From NCBI RefSeq assembly GCF_025685565.1, contig NZ_JAGSYE010000006.1, positions 1 through 64,000 on the forward strand: a DNA stretch of 64,000 bases, given 5' to 3'. Positions 7,010-16,082 of this stretch are shown piece after piece. The first letter of the stretch is position 1; each line of letters starts with the position of its first letter. This stretch comes from Granulicella aggregans (GTDB taxonomy: Bacteria > Acidobacteriota > Terriglobia > Terriglobales > Acidobacteriaceae). The position numbers were made by a program, and so were the translations under genes. The notes beneath the pieces are model-generated. The model had not been told where the DNA came from, did no database searches, and was given only the letters and a program-made list of their open reading frames with translations.

Positions 7010-9439
7010 TTATCTTTCGGGCTGAATTTTGATTGGCTTATCAGGATCGGGGAGATCACCGGGAAGCGGCTTCTTCCTTCGCTTGACCGGCGGAGCAGAG
7101 CTTGGAGGCCGCTGCTTCCCTCTTCCGTTCTTCTTGCCGTTCGATTCGACAACGGCGCGCATCCAGTACTCGCCGTTGCTGTCTACTTCGATACCGTGAG
7201 TCTCGCGCTCGAAGCCAGGAAACCTCTTGCCAAACTCCTCCATGGCAAGAATCAGCTTGATCACCGGGCTGTCCGGCCCGCCAAGTCGCTCCCCAGGCAT
7301 GCTCATCGGAATTCCCGGAGGATAAGGCACCAGCATCACCGCTGCGATACGTCCCGCCATCTCGGCAAAGCGAATCTTCTCTGTCTCATTTCGCAACAGT
7401 TTCTGATAAGTCTGCGCCGGAGTCAGGACAGGGTCGAAGTCTTCGTCGCAGGCAGCGTTGACTAGTCCCGAAAGATTGAGCTGCTGCATCACACCGTGCA
7501 TCTCATCCGACAACTCTTTGAGCGTGACGTTGCGATAGCGATGTGGATACTTCGAAACGAGCTCTGGCAGAGCCTCTTCAAGCGACGCCTCTGAGTCGTA
7601 GAGCCGCTTGAACTCGAATAGGTTCTCGAGCAGCGCGCCCCACTTGCCCTTGCTGGTGCCGACTGAGAAGAGCACGAGGACGGTGTAGTCTCCAGTGCGC
7701 GCGATCTCTACTCGGCGTCCATCGAGGAACTCCGTAAGAATCGCCGCAGGAATGCCCCACTCTCCGATCACGCCCTGCGCATTCACTCCGGGAGTAAGGA
7801 TGGTGACCTTCGCCGGGTCCAGCATGCAGTAGTCGTCGGCGATGTCCTCATCCTGGAAGCCGTGCCAATCCTCGCCCGGCTTCAACGTCCAGCAGCTCGA
7901 ACGATTGGTAAGCGCGCCGTCTGGGCACTCCTCAAACAGATACTTCTTCCCATCAAGCGGGTCGGTCACAGAGTCGGGCTGGTACAGGCTGAAGAACCAT
8001 CCCTGCTCAGCCGCAAGCAGCCGGTGCGCGATCGAAGACATGGCTTTGCGGAACGCGATGGCATCCTGCAGCGTCTCGGACATCAAGGTCGGGCCGGCAG
8101 GCTCGTCCATCATCGCCGCAGCAACATCCAGCGAAGCGATCAACGGATAGAAAGGCGAGGTCGTCCCATGCATCATGAACGACTCGTTGAACTGGTCGTA
8201 ATCAAGCGGCGCACGTGGGCTCAGCTTGACATGCACCATGGATGCCATGGAGAACGCAGCAAGCATCTTGTGCGTCGACTGCACCGAGAAGATCGTAGGC
8301 CGGTCGGGCATGTCGTCCGGGACGTCCATGGCGAATCTTCCGCGGTAGATCTGGTGAAATTTCGCATAGGCGTACCAGGCCTCGTCGAAGTGCAGGCGAG
8401 GCACACTCTTCGAAAGCACCTCGGCCACACGGTTCACGTCGTAGCAGAGCCCATCGTAAGTCGAATTTGTAACAACAGCGTAGGTCGGCTTCTTTGACGG
8501 AGCTCCTGCACTGAAAGGACTCTTGTCGATCAGCGCCTGGATGTTCTCCGGGCTGAATCGCTTGATCGGCACCAGGCCAATCATCCCGTAGCCGTTGCGC
8601 GTCGGCTTGAAGTAGACAGGCCGTGCCCCGGTTACCGTGAGCGAGTGGCAGATCGATTTGTGGCAGTTCGCATCGGCAAGCACAATGTCATCTTGTGCAA
8701 TCACGCCATGGCCCACGATCTGGTTCGAAGTCGACGAGCCGCCCAGAACATAGAAGGTCCAGTCCGCTCCGAAGATTCGCGCAGCGTTCCGTTCCGACTC
8801 TCCCGGAGGCCCAAGGTGATCCAACCATGAACCGAGCGGCGAAGTCGAGATGCCGAGGTCCGAACGCATAATGTTCTCGCCGAAAAACTTGTGAAACTCC
8901 ATGCCAACCGGATGCTTCAGGAAGGCCACGCCACCCATATGCCCCGGCGCGTCCCAAGAATAGGCTCCCTGGTCGTTGTACTTCTTCAGCTCGCGGAAGT
9001 AAGGCGGAAGCAACTGCGCGTGATAACGTTCGACCGCGAAGTCCACGCGGTTTGCGATGAACGCCGGCGTATCGCCGAAGAGGTGGATGTACTCATGCAC
9101 CTGCTGAACAACTTCAAGGGGAAGTTCACTGACCAGCGTCCTATCGGCGATCAGAAAGATCGGAATCTTCTTGTTGCGCCTTCTAACCGCGCGCAGGATC
9201 TCGAGCGCTGCGCGCTCTTCGAACTGATTGTCCCCTTCGAGATCCCAATCCAGCAGGATCGCGCTATGCGATGGATCGCTGGTAACCAGCGACAATCCAT
9301 CCTCCGGCGTGGATGTCCGAACGACCTCGTAACCCTCTTCACCAATCGCGTTGATCAGACGCTCCATAGCGCGGTCGGACACCGAGTCCGTACCGCCCAC
9401 CTCACTCGCAATCAGCAACACCCAACGGCCTTCGCTCAT
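7010..9439 (-). CDS. Orn/Lys/Arg decarboxylase (fold type I PLP enzyme), probably arginine or lysine decarboxylase
   Basis: This 809-residue protein matches the biodegradative amino acid decarboxylase family in order. It has an N-terminal 'wing' flavodoxin-like domain (residues 1-130), the PLP domain beginning SWDAPGHMGG, ADANCHKSICHS, the LHFDEAWYAYAKFH segment with the cofactor aspartate, and SVQSTHKMLAAFSMAS, whose lysine binds PLP (about residue 390). A C-terminal domain and a basic 40-residue tail (KKNGRGKQRPPS...) follow; the tail is longer than I expect for the family. The reaction consumes a proton and makes a polyamine precursor, which fits acid stress resistance in an acid-soil organism (inference). 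No antiporter gene adjoins, so arginine versus lysine cannot be settled here. GAGAGG precedes the ATG. Confidence 0.9.
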   Translation of the reverse strand: MSEGRWVLLIASEVGGTDSVSDRAMERLINAIGEEGYEVVRTSTPEDGLSLVTSDPSHSAILLDWDLEGDNQFEERAALEILRAVRRRNKKIPIFLIADRTLVSELPLEVVQQVHEYIHLFGDTPAFIANRVDFAVERYHAQLLPPYFRELKKYNDQGAYSWDAPGHMGGVAFLKHPVGMEFHKFFGENIMRSDLGISTSPLGSWLDHLGPPGESERNAARIFGADWTFYVLGGSSTSNQIVGHGVIAQDDIVLADANCHKSICHSLTVTGARPVYFKPTRNGYGMIGLVPIKRFSPENIQALIDKSPFSAGAPSKKPTYAVVTNSTYDGLCYDVNRVAEVLSKSVPRLHFDEAWYAYAKFHQIYRGRFAMDVPDDMPDRPTIFSVQSTHKMLAAFSMASMVHVKLSPRAPLDYDQFNESFMMHGTTSPFYPLIASLDVAAAMMDEPAGPTLMSETLQDAIAFRKAMSSIAHRLLAAEQGWFFSLYQPDSVTDPLDGKKYLFEECPDGALTNRSSCWTLKPGEDWHGFQDEDIADDYCMLDPAKVTILTPGVNAQGVIGEWGIPAAILTEFLDGRRVEIARTGDYTVLVLFSVGTSKGKWGALLENLFEFKRLYDSEASLEEALPELVSKYPHRYRNVTLKELSDEMHGVMQQLNLSGLVNAACDEDFDPVLTPAQTYQKLLRNETEKIRFAEMAGRIAAVMLVPYPPGIPMSMPGERLGGPDSPVIKLILAMEEFGKRFPGFERETHGIEVDSNGEYWMRAVVESNGKKNGRGKQRPPSSAPPVKRRKKPLPGDLPDPDKPIKIQPER

Positions 9440-9565
9440 ACACCTCTCACTTCAAATCTCATGGTACAGCGAGATTTTGAATGGAGTATGCACAGGCCGC
9501 ACTGCGGGAATTTGCATGTGCCAGAAAGTGGTCCAGGCTCCCGACTTCGAGGCGGATCAAGTCAA

Positions 9566-10492
9566 TTATTCAGCTAAAACGCCTTCCAGATTTCCCGCCC
9601 GGACAAACTGGGGCGCTGTCAGTTTGACCTTGTGCAGCGAGCTTTCAGTCTGTATGCGCTGAAGCTTTTCAGAGGAACCTGAGGTCACGAACGAGGCAAC
9701 ATAGGTCTCTGAGATCGCTTTGCGAAACTCTGACAGCAGAGGCCCCAGAGACACCGGGTTCCCAGTGCCTTCATAGAGTGCATGCCCACCCGTCTCATCC
9801 GCCACCTGCGTCAGATAACTTTGTCCGCTGAAGCTCGCTCTCCCGCCGCGAAACCCTGCGTCGCCAAAGTAGATCGAGGAAACCGCGACGCCCGCCCTCT
9901 GCGCATCCTGTATCGCCGCCTGAACATAAGGGCTGTCCTGGTTCATGATGCTGGTGCTCCCGTTGTACGGATCGACGCCGTTAGTGACCATCAGCACAAA
10001 CCTCGCGCCAGGACGAGATGAATCCGCTGGCCAGTGTTTCACGAACTCCGAGAGGCAGAAGTACGGACTTCCGCTGATCCCTGGCGATCCCAGCGGAAGA
10101 CGAAAGCTCTTCGCCGCCGCTTCATGATCCGCCGTAAAACTCTGCGCGGTGAAGACGGACCCATTCCGCATGTACCCCACATAAATCTGCGATCCCTCAG
10201 GAAGCTCCTTGGTGAAGCCTTGCAAGGCGTCAAGCTGCGTTCCGATGGATTGGCGCAGACCTTCGTCGATCAGGATCGCTACCTGAACTCCTGTCGCCGG
10301 CACCTGCGACCAGCCGGTCAACTTCTCCTCTTTCCCGTTGACCTTGATCTTAATGTCCGAGATGGCCGGGATCTGATCGCCCTTTGAGCTCACGCCGACA
10401 AGCGCATCTGTCTGACGAGGACCCTCCACCTGCGCCATCGCGGCACTCGCGCTAAGTACAAGTGCTGCTGCCGAAACCAATACCTTCATCAT
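9566..10492 (-). CDS. Secreted VWA-like domain protein of unknown function
   Basis: This 308-residue protein has a clear signal peptide (MMKVLVSAAALVLSASAAMAQ). The rest resembles the von Willebrand factor A-related proteins common in Acidobacteriota: a first strand VAILIDEGLRQSIGTQLDAL, FVLMVTNGVDPYNG in the position of the second metal loop, and a Rossmann-like strand/helix pattern. The first loop reads DEGLRQS where a classical MIDAS would be DxSxS, so metal binding may be weak or lost. It lies downstream of the TonB receptor gene on the same strand, 95 bases apart, but no functional link is established. The exact role is unknown. Confidence 0.7.
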   Translation of the reverse strand: MMKVLVSAAALVLSASAAMAQVEGPRQTDALVGVSSKGDQIPAISDIKIKVNGKEEKLTGWSQVPATGVQVAILIDEGLRQSIGTQLDALQGFTKELPEGSQIYVGYMRNGSVFTAQSFTADHEAAAKSFRLPLGSPGISGSPYFCLSEFVKHWPADSSRPGARFVLMVTNGVDPYNGSTSIMNQDSPYVQAAIQDAQRAGVAVSSIYFGDAGFRGGRASFSGQSYLTQVADETGGHALYEGTGNPVSLGPLLSEFRKAISETYVASFVTSGSSEKLQRIQTESSLHKVKLTAPQFVRAGNLEGVLAE

Positions 10493-10530
10493 TGCGGTAT
10501 CCCGCCTTCCCTACTCCATAGGTTCGATGC

Positions 10531-10575
10531 GTTTGCGACCCGCGCGGCTCAACTAAGTCGAATCGCGTCGCAAAC
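10531..10575. repeat. Inverted repeat between the TonB receptor and VWA genes
   Basis: GTTTGCGAC at 10531-10539 and GTCGCAAAC at 10567-10575 are perfect 9-bp inverted copies separated by 27 bases. It lies just past the stop of the TonB receptor gene. No T-tract follows on the minus strand, so it may be a processing or attenuation hairpin rather than a full terminator. Confidence 0.4.
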
Positions 10576-10586
10576 GATGCGGAAGT

Positions 10587-13055
10587 CTACTCCCCGCCAA
10601 ACCTGTAAGTAAGACCGCCACGCGCGGTAAATGGAAGCGCCGGATAGCCGATCGGTCCGATGTGCTGCTGACCAAGAAGATTGTCGAGCTGGGTGAACAG
10701 CGTCAACTTCCGCGTTGCCGCAACGCTGGCGTGAGCATCGAGCTTCGCGTAACCGAAGTCGAGGTCGCGGTTCGGCAGCAGCAGCGTGTTGTCTCCGTTC
10801 AAATCAGCAAAGTCGAGGAAGGTCGAATCGTCGCTGCGGCTCGCGAGCGAACCCGTCATGCCAACTGAAAACTTGCTTACGGAATACTGGGCTGCAAAGA
10901 ATCCCGTATGCGGCGGACGCCGGAACGGACGCGCTCCTACAAGTGGCGAAAGCGCGCCAATGGCGATGCCCGGCAGATTGGGATTGGTCGTCGCCGCCCC
11001 TTCGTTTGCCGCGACCGCATCGCTGGCGAAAGACTGCTTCACGACCGCGTCGAGATAGGTATACCCACCCCGCACGAAGAGATGCTTCAGCGCCTGCCAC
11101 TGAATCTCCATCTCCGCTCCCTGCGCGCGGAACGCCAGCGAGTTCACGTAAGCCTCGTAAATACCCCCATCAGGATTCGCGATATCGGTCGGAATTCCGA
11201 AGTATTCATTCAACCCGTGGTAGTCGACGCCTTCCAGTTGCCGGTCAAAGACATTATGGAAGTAGCCGGCCTTCAGGATCAGCCGCTCCCCTAGGATGTT
11301 CTGATCGACGCCAATATCGTAGCTGCGCGAGCGCTGCGCCGTTGGCTGCCGAATCTTATAGGCGGCGATGTCCGCAGCAGCATTTGGATCGCTCTCCAGG
11401 ACTTGCTTGTAGAGACTCTGGAACTCCAGCGCCAGGGTTGGCTCCTGCACCCCAGTCGCAGCGCTTGCCCGGAGCTTCGTTCCTCTGAACCAGCCATTTG
11501 AGATGCGAACAGGTATATAGGCGAGCCCGATGCGAGGCGTTCCCGCGATCCCGTACAGGTGGTTCTTCTCCACCGCTCCGCCAGCGGAATAAAACAGCCG
11601 GTTCTTAATATCACCCTGGAACTGGAGCGTGTACTCGTAGTTTCTACGCTCGATCTTTTCGTTCTCTCCATAGTCAGGAAGAACGAACGATCCGCGCTCA
11701 TCTTCATACCGAAAGCTGCCGAGCCCCGTGAAGTGATGACTGAAGGCGAAGTCAGTCTGAAAGAACAGCTCGTCGCGGTTCGAAGAAGAGTTGCTGTTCG
11801 ATCCGAAAAAGTCGGTCTGTCCTGTTGCACTGTAGCCGTTCGCTCCGCGTATCGTCACGACGTTTCCGAAGTACTCCGTAAATCCGAAGACATCGACCGG
11901 TGTCCCGTTGTAAGCGTATTGGTAGATCTGCTCACGCTTCCTCGTAACGCCATAGCGAACAAGGTTATGCCAGCGATCCCCGAAGCTGGAGCTCTCGAGC
12001 GTCAATCCAGAATAAAGATCCTGGTCCGCCTCTTTACCATTGTTCGAGATACCGAAAAAGTCATGCGCTCCCGGCAGACCGCTGGCCGAGACACCATTGC
12101 GCAGGGTAAACCGCGCCTGCACTCCCGGGATCAAGGCATATCCAAGATTGGCCGCCTCGGTAACCGAGTGATACTCATCCAGCGGCAGCGCGTTCGATGA
12201 GTTCAACCGGCTGAACGCAGCGTAGTAGTCGAGCTTTTGATGAGTCCCACTGACCTCTGCCTGATTCCGATACGTTGAGAAGTTACCGCCTTCACCCGTA
12301 TAAACGAACACCGGCTTAACCGACTCGCCTCTTGGAGTGTTGAACGACACCACAGAAGCTCCCGCATCCGATCCATACAGCACGCTGTTCGGTCCTCGAT
12401 ACAGCTCCGCCGAAGCAATCCCCGTCTGCGTCACCGTGCCGAAGTCGAAGGTACCGCCCACATCTTCAGCCGTAGTTCCGTCGATCAATACCTTATTCGC
12501 CGTCGAGTTGCCTCCGCGAACGAAGAGCGATGTGACCCCCCCAAGCTGTCCCTGCTGCACAAATTGCACGCCCGGAGCCTGCCGCAGCGGATCGATCACC
12601 CCAAGCCGGCCCAAGAATGCGTCGTAAGAAACCAACGACAGCGCGGCACTCGTCTGTTGGATCGGCGTCTCGATTCCCGTAGCCGTCACCGTAACCTGCT
12701 CGGTCACAGATGCGATCTCCAGCACGACGTTCTGCGAGACGACTTCGGTCACATTGCCGTAGAAGTCCTTGCCGATACCGGGAGTAAAGGTAGCGGCGCT
12801 CGTAAGCAGCCGGAACCTTCCCTTCGCAGTGCTGCGAATCTCAAAGACTCCATCGACATTGGTCACACCCAACGCGATCGCTTGCTGCCCCTGGATCAAC
12901 TGCACCCTGGCACCGATCACCACAGCGCCCAGCGGGTCCGTAACCGTTCCTCTCACAATCACCGCATGAGCACTTGTTGCCAGAAAAAACATCGTGGCAA
13001 GCGTGTAAATCTCCGCGCAAAACTTCGTTATAGAACGCAAACCAACCTCTTTCAT
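10587..13055 (-). CDS. TonB-dependent outer membrane receptor with carboxypeptidase-regulatory-like domain
   Basis: This 822-residue protein has a signal sequence (ending ATSAHA), then a carboxypeptidase-regulatory-like beta-sandwich (IVRGTVTDPLGAVVIGARVQL, residues 35-110), a plug domain (VSYDAFLGRLGVIDPLRQAPGV, FVRGGNSTANKVLIDGTTAEDVGG, YRGPNSVLYGSDAGASVV) and a long beta-barrel. It should import a large substrate across the outer membrane using TonB energy. The plug resembles BtuB-type receptors, but the substrate cannot be assigned and I see no cobalamin riboswitch upstream. An ATG at 13067 is possible; the ATG at 13055 has GGAG six bases upstream and is preferred. Confidence 0.9.
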   Translation of the reverse strand: MKEVGLRSITKFCAEIYTLATMFFLATSAHAVIVRGTVTDPLGAVVIGARVQLIQGQQAIALGVTNVDGVFEIRSTAKGRFRLLTSAATFTPGIGKDFYGNVTEVVSQNVVLEIASVTEQVTVTATGIETPIQQTSAALSLVSYDAFLGRLGVIDPLRQAPGVQFVQQGQLGGVTSLFVRGGNSTANKVLIDGTTAEDVGGTFDFGTVTQTGIASAELYRGPNSVLYGSDAGASVVSFNTPRGESVKPVFVYTGEGGNFSTYRNQAEVSGTHQKLDYYAAFSRLNSSNALPLDEYHSVTEAANLGYALIPGVQARFTLRNGVSASGLPGAHDFFGISNNGKEADQDLYSGLTLESSSFGDRWHNLVRYGVTRKREQIYQYAYNGTPVDVFGFTEYFGNVVTIRGANGYSATGQTDFFGSNSNSSSNRDELFFQTDFAFSHHFTGLGSFRYEDERGSFVLPDYGENEKIERRNYEYTLQFQGDIKNRLFYSAGGAVEKNHLYGIAGTPRIGLAYIPVRISNGWFRGTKLRASAATGVQEPTLALEFQSLYKQVLESDPNAAADIAAYKIRQPTAQRSRSYDIGVDQNILGERLILKAGYFHNVFDRQLEGVDYHGLNEYFGIPTDIANPDGGIYEAYVNSLAFRAQGAEMEIQWQALKHLFVRGGYTYLDAVVKQSFASDAVAANEGAATTNPNLPGIAIGALSPLVGARPFRRPPHTGFFAAQYSVSKFSVGMTGSLASRSDDSTFLDFADLNGDNTLLLPNRDLDFGYAKLDAHASVAATRKLTLFTQLDNLLGQQHIGPIGYPALPFTARGGLTYRFGGE

Positions 13056-13140
13056 CTCGTACTCCATTCATGGCGCGCAGTTTCAATACGCGGAGTTTCA
13101 GCCTCGGTCGAAGCATACGGATCGTCCCGCCGAGCAATCT

Positions 13141-14109
13141 TTAGGGCAGCAAGAGAACCTTGCCGGTGGTGCTCCGCGACTCAAGCGCGCGATGTGCCTG
13201 TTCCGCTTCGCGCAAGGCATAGGTATGCTCCACACGCAGCTTCAGGCTGCCATCTGAGATCCAGCCCAGAACGTCACCGGCCCGCTGCTCCAGCTCGCCT
13301 CGGGACATGATGTAGTCCTTCAGCGTGGGACGAGTGACAAAAAGCGACCCCATCGTCGACAGTCGGATCAGGTCGAACGGCGGGACCGCTCCGCTTGATC
13401 CTCCGAAGAGCACCAGCGTTCCCCGGCGATGAAGACAGGTCAGCGACTGTTCGAAGGTCGACTTGCCCACACTGTCGTAGACAACAGCGACTCCCTCGCC
13501 TTCGGTAAGGCGCTTGATCTCCGCGGCGAAATCGACCTTGGTGTAGACCAATACCTCATCAGCCCCAGCTTCACGCGATAGCTCCGCCTTCTCCTCGGTC
13601 GATACCGTCGTAAAGACGCGGGCACCCAGTTTCTTCGCCATCTGCGTCAGCAAAAGGCCCGTGCCTCCCGCTCCCGCCTGGATCAGGACCTGATCGCCGG
13701 GCTGGATGGGATAGGTGGAGTGGCAAAGGTAGTGGGCCGTCATTCCCTGCAGCATCGCGGCGGCGGCTTGTTGAGAGGTGACGTGATCGGGAACGCGGAT
13801 CAACCGCGCCGCCGGGGCGACCGCGAACTCGGCGTACGTCCCCTGCACGCCGCACCACGCCACTCGATCTCCGACAGCGACCTCGGTCACGCCCTCGCCG
13901 ACGCAGGCCACCGTTCCGGCAGCCTCCTGCCCGGGAATAAACGGCAGTTTCGCCGGGTACCGCCCCTCGCGAAAGTACACGTCGATGAAGTTGACCCCGA
14001 TCGCTTCAATTGCGACCAGGACCTCGCCCGGCCCAGCAATGGGCGTAGCCACCTCGGACACCACGAGGGCCTCCGGCCCCCCGGGATTTGAGATCAATAT
14101 TGCTTGCAT
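13141..14109 (-). CDS. qor: Zinc-free medium-chain NADPH:quinone oxidoreductase
   Basis: This 322-residue protein matches quinone oxidoreductases of the MDR superfamily: NFIDVYFREGRYP near the N terminus, PFIPGQEAAGTV, GDRVAW, and the nucleotide-binding stretch VLIQAGAGGTGLLLTQMAKKLGARV (AGAGGTG turn). Zinc-binding cysteines of alcohol dehydrogenases are absent, as usual for this class. The reading frame opens at 14166, but the ATG at 14109 (MQAILISNPGGPE) is where family members begin. It probably reduces quinones or enoyl/enone compounds with NADPH in the cytoplasm. It is transcribed away from the STAS gene at 14237. Confidence 0.9.
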   Translation of the reverse strand: MQAILISNPGGPEALVVSEVATPIAGPGEVLVAIEAIGVNFIDVYFREGRYPAKLPFIPGQEAAGTVACVGEGVTEVAVGDRVAWCGVQGTYAEFAVAPAARLIRVPDHVTSQQAAAAMLQGMTAHYLCHSTYPIQPGDQVLIQAGAGGTGLLLTQMAKKLGARVFTTVSTEEKAELSREAGADEVLVYTKVDFAAEIKRLTEGEGVAVVYDSVGKSTFEQSLTCLHRRGTLVLFGGSSGAVPPFDLIRLSTMGSLFVTRPTLKDYIMSRGELEQRAGDVLGWISDGSLKLRVEHTYALREAEQAHRALESRSTTGKVLLLP

Positions 14110-14166
14110 ATAAGGGATTGTAGCGAGGTGAAAACCCGATTGCAGAAGAACTTGGAAGAGGTTCAC

Positions 14167-14194
14167 CGAATGAAATCCGAAATAAATTCATTCG
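14167..14194. promoter_or_regulatory. Possible operator in the qor/STAS divergent region
   Basis: CGAATGAA at 14167-14174 and TTCATTCG at 14187-14194 are perfect 8-bp inverted copies with a 12-base AT-rich spacer. The site lies between two divergent genes, where dimeric repressors commonly bind. No regulator gene adjoins it, so the assignment is only positional. Confidence 0.3.
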
Positions 14195-14236
14195 CCATTC
14201 ATCTGCGAATCCCCTGATTTATCTAGGCTCAACTCT

Positions 14237-14581
14237 ATGCGGGACAAAGAACTTGTTTATACGATCAATGAAGGCGCCCGCGAGGGTACGGTAATCGTTC
14301 GGCTTGACGGCCCTCTAACACTCGGCAACATGTTCAAGATTCAAGACGAACTGCGCGCCATTCACCCGCCCGTTACGATCTTCGACCTCTCGAACTGCGA
14401 GTACATGGACTCCGCAGGATTGGGTGTGCTCGTAAACTTCTATGTATCAGCCGAGAAGAATGGGCGCAAGATTGGGCTCGCCGGAGTCAACGAGCGCATC
14501 CAGGCTCTCCTCGAGATGACCCACGTCACGACCCTGCTCGGCGTCTTTCCCACAGTCGATGAGGCACTGGCGAACCGGTAG
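14237..14581 (+). CDS. STAS-domain anti-sigma factor antagonist
   Basis: This 114-residue protein is a single STAS domain: VIVRLDGPLTLGNMFKIQDELR, then IFDLSNCEYMDSAGLGVLVNFYVSA, whose 'DSAG' loop carries the serine phosphorylated by RsbW-like kinases in known systems. No kinase or phosphatase gene is adjacent, so it may work with a partner encoded elsewhere, possibly the RsbW/SpoIIE pair at 779-2406. It is monocistronic between divergent qor and a convergent glycosyltransferase gene. It differs clearly in sequence from the STAS proteins at 419 and 21131. Confidence 0.9.
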   Translation: MRDKELVYTINEGAREGTVIVRLDGPLTLGNMFKIQDELRAIHPPVTIFDLSNCEYMDSAGLGVLVNFYVSAEKNGRKIGLAGVNERIQALLEMTHVTTLLGVFPTVDEALANR

Positions 14582-14614
14582 TCGCCGTCCAGCGGTGGAT
14601 TGCAATCAAAGACG

Positions 14615-15592
14615 CTACTGCAGCAGGCTCTCTTCCGAGGACCGAAGCCGCAGGATGCGATCCACCGCATAGGGCGCTCGGTGCGCTGATGTATGGAAGT
14701 GTCGGACCTGCAACTCTCCGAGTAGTCCAATCCCCATCATCTGAATCCCAGCCAGGATCAGAACTCCCGCCACCACGAACATCGGGCCATGGGCCACCAT
14801 GACGTGTTGCCCGGTGATGATCTTCAGCAGCAGCAACCAGAAGGACAGCCCGCCTCCCGCCAGCACGCCGAACGCGCCGATCGCTCCAAAAAAGTGCAGC
14901 GGCCGCGTCATATACCGCAGCAGGAAACGAATCGTAAGCAGATCGAAGAACACCCTGATCGTTCGCGAGATGCCATAGTGGCTCTTGCCGAACTCCCGCT
15001 TCGGGTTGCTGATTGGAATCTCGCAGATCGACGCCCCGAACCATGAAGCCAGGGCGGGAATGAACCGATGCATCTCGCCGTAAAGCGGAATGTTCTGGAT
15101 CACCTCGCGGCGATACGCTTTGAACGTCGTCCCAAAGTCATGGATGTTGACGCCCGACAACTTCGCCATCAGCCAGTTCGCCGCGCGTGAAGGAATCCGG
15201 CGCAGAATAAAGTTGTCGCCGCGCTGGCTCCGCCATCCGCTCACAACGTCGTAGCCCTCTTCGAGCTTGTTGAGGAAGTTCGGAATCTCATTCGGATCGT
15301 GTTGCAGGTCGCCGTCCATCGCCAGGATGAAATCGCCCTGGGAATGATCGAACCCGGCAGCCAGAGCACTGGTCTGACCAAAGTTCCGGCGAAGCTTGAT
15401 CACCAGTACGCGACTATCGACCGCTGCGATCTCCTCCAGCAGCCGGTACGTCCGGTCGCGCGAACCATCGTCCACGAAGACCATCTCGAAGCTCTCGCCA
15501 ACCTGCTCCATAACGTGCTTTACGCGGTCATAGAGGGTCGTTACGTTCTCTTCTTCGTTATGAAAGGGGACGACGATGGAGTACTTAGGCAC
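14615..15592 (-). CDS. Family 2 glycosyltransferase, polyprenyl-phosphate sugar transferase type
   Basis: This 325-residue protein has a GT-A domain with FVDDGSRDRT and LAMDGDLQHDPNEIP (the DxD-like metal/nucleotide site), AGWRSQRGD and the TFKAYRREVI segment. Two C-terminal membrane helices lie near residues 230-252 and 263-290. This layout is that of DPM1/ArnC/GtrB-like enzymes that move a sugar from a nucleotide donor to undecaprenyl phosphate at the cytoplasmic face. The start is GTG. No flippase or acceptor transferase gene adjoins, so the sugar and the end product (lipid A, teichoic-like polymer or glycoprotein) are unknown. Confidence 0.88.
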   Translation of the reverse strand: MPKYSIVVPFHNEEENVTTLYDRVKHVMEQVGESFEMVFVDDGSRDRTYRLLEEIAAVDSRVLVIKLRRNFGQTSALAAGFDHSQGDFILAMDGDLQHDPNEIPNFLNKLEEGYDVVSGWRSQRGDNFILRRIPSRAANWLMAKLSGVNIHDFGTTFKAYRREVIQNIPLYGEMHRFIPALASWFGASICEIPISNPKREFGKSHYGISRTIRVFFDLLTIRFLLRYMTRPLHFFGAIGAFGVLAGGGLSFWLLLLKIITGQHVMVAHGPMFVVAGVLILAGIQMMGIGLLGELQVRHFHTSAHRAPYAVDRILRLRSSEESLLQ

Positions 15593-16003
15593 AAGAAAAA
15601 TGATACTCCGAACCTTGCGCTGCCGACCATAGCGATATAGCCGGGGGTAAGCAAAGAAGATCAGCCGATCGACATCTCCAGGCCCAAGAAAAGCTCAGTC
15701 CCTGCGCTCAGAAATTCCACAGCTACGAGGAAACGGATATTAGCAGGGACTAAACCATATCTTCATCATCTTTCGGCGGGGCTGCATAAGCCCCATAGAA
15801 TCAACAAGCGCCACCATTCGGGCGCCTTGGCACCATGAAAAACTTACAGATAAATGTAGATTTCTTCCATTTGGTGTTGCTTTCTCCCGCTTCTGTGCTA
15901 CATTCTTCGTATGGCTGCTGCGGTCTGGCACCCAGAAAATTTGCCGGAAAATCAGGTTGTGACTCTCGTCCAACCACCGGCACAAGTTGCGTCACTGGCC
16001 TCC
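15593..16003. other. Gene-free stretch with several inverted repeats; possible structured RNA
   Basis: No convincing gene was seen in this stretch upstream of the PCYCGC gene. It holds a perfect 9-bp inverted repeat (AGTCCCTGC at 15697-15705, GCAGGGACT at 15743-15751), a GGGGCT/AGCCCC hairpin near 15777-15794 and a GCGCC/GGCGC hairpin near 15810-15827. A promoter-like pair TTGCTT-16-TACATT ends near 15903, and a 44-codon open frame starts at ATG 15911 but has no ribosome site and runs into the terminator at 16004. A short transcript from about 15910 to 16041 is plausible. No known RNA family was recognised. Confidence 0.35.
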
Positions 16004-16041
16004 CGGCACGGGCAGAGTACCGTTCGTGCCGTCCTTTTTTT
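16004..16041 (+). terminator. Rho-independent terminator upstream of the PCYCGC gene
   Basis: CGGCACG at 16004-16010 pairs with CGTGCCG at 16025-16031, with a possible inner GG/CC extension, followed by TCCTTTTTTT. It faces the plus strand but no annotated plus-strand gene precedes it, so it ends either a small RNA from the preceding stretch or an attenuated leader of the following gene. Confidence 0.7.
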
Positions 16042-16082
16042 GCCCTGACCCCCTACTCCCCCTCATTCTCAAAAGCGGTAAT

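Noticed and set aside
13056..13140. Cobalamin riboswitch in front of the BtuB-like TonB receptor
   Set aside because: The 85 bases upstream lack the B12 box and are too short; the receptor's substrate was therefore left open.
15740..15995. Minus-strand small open frames (81 and 64 codons)
   Set aside because: They overlap each other in different frames, lack ribosome sites and cover hairpins; their residues look random.
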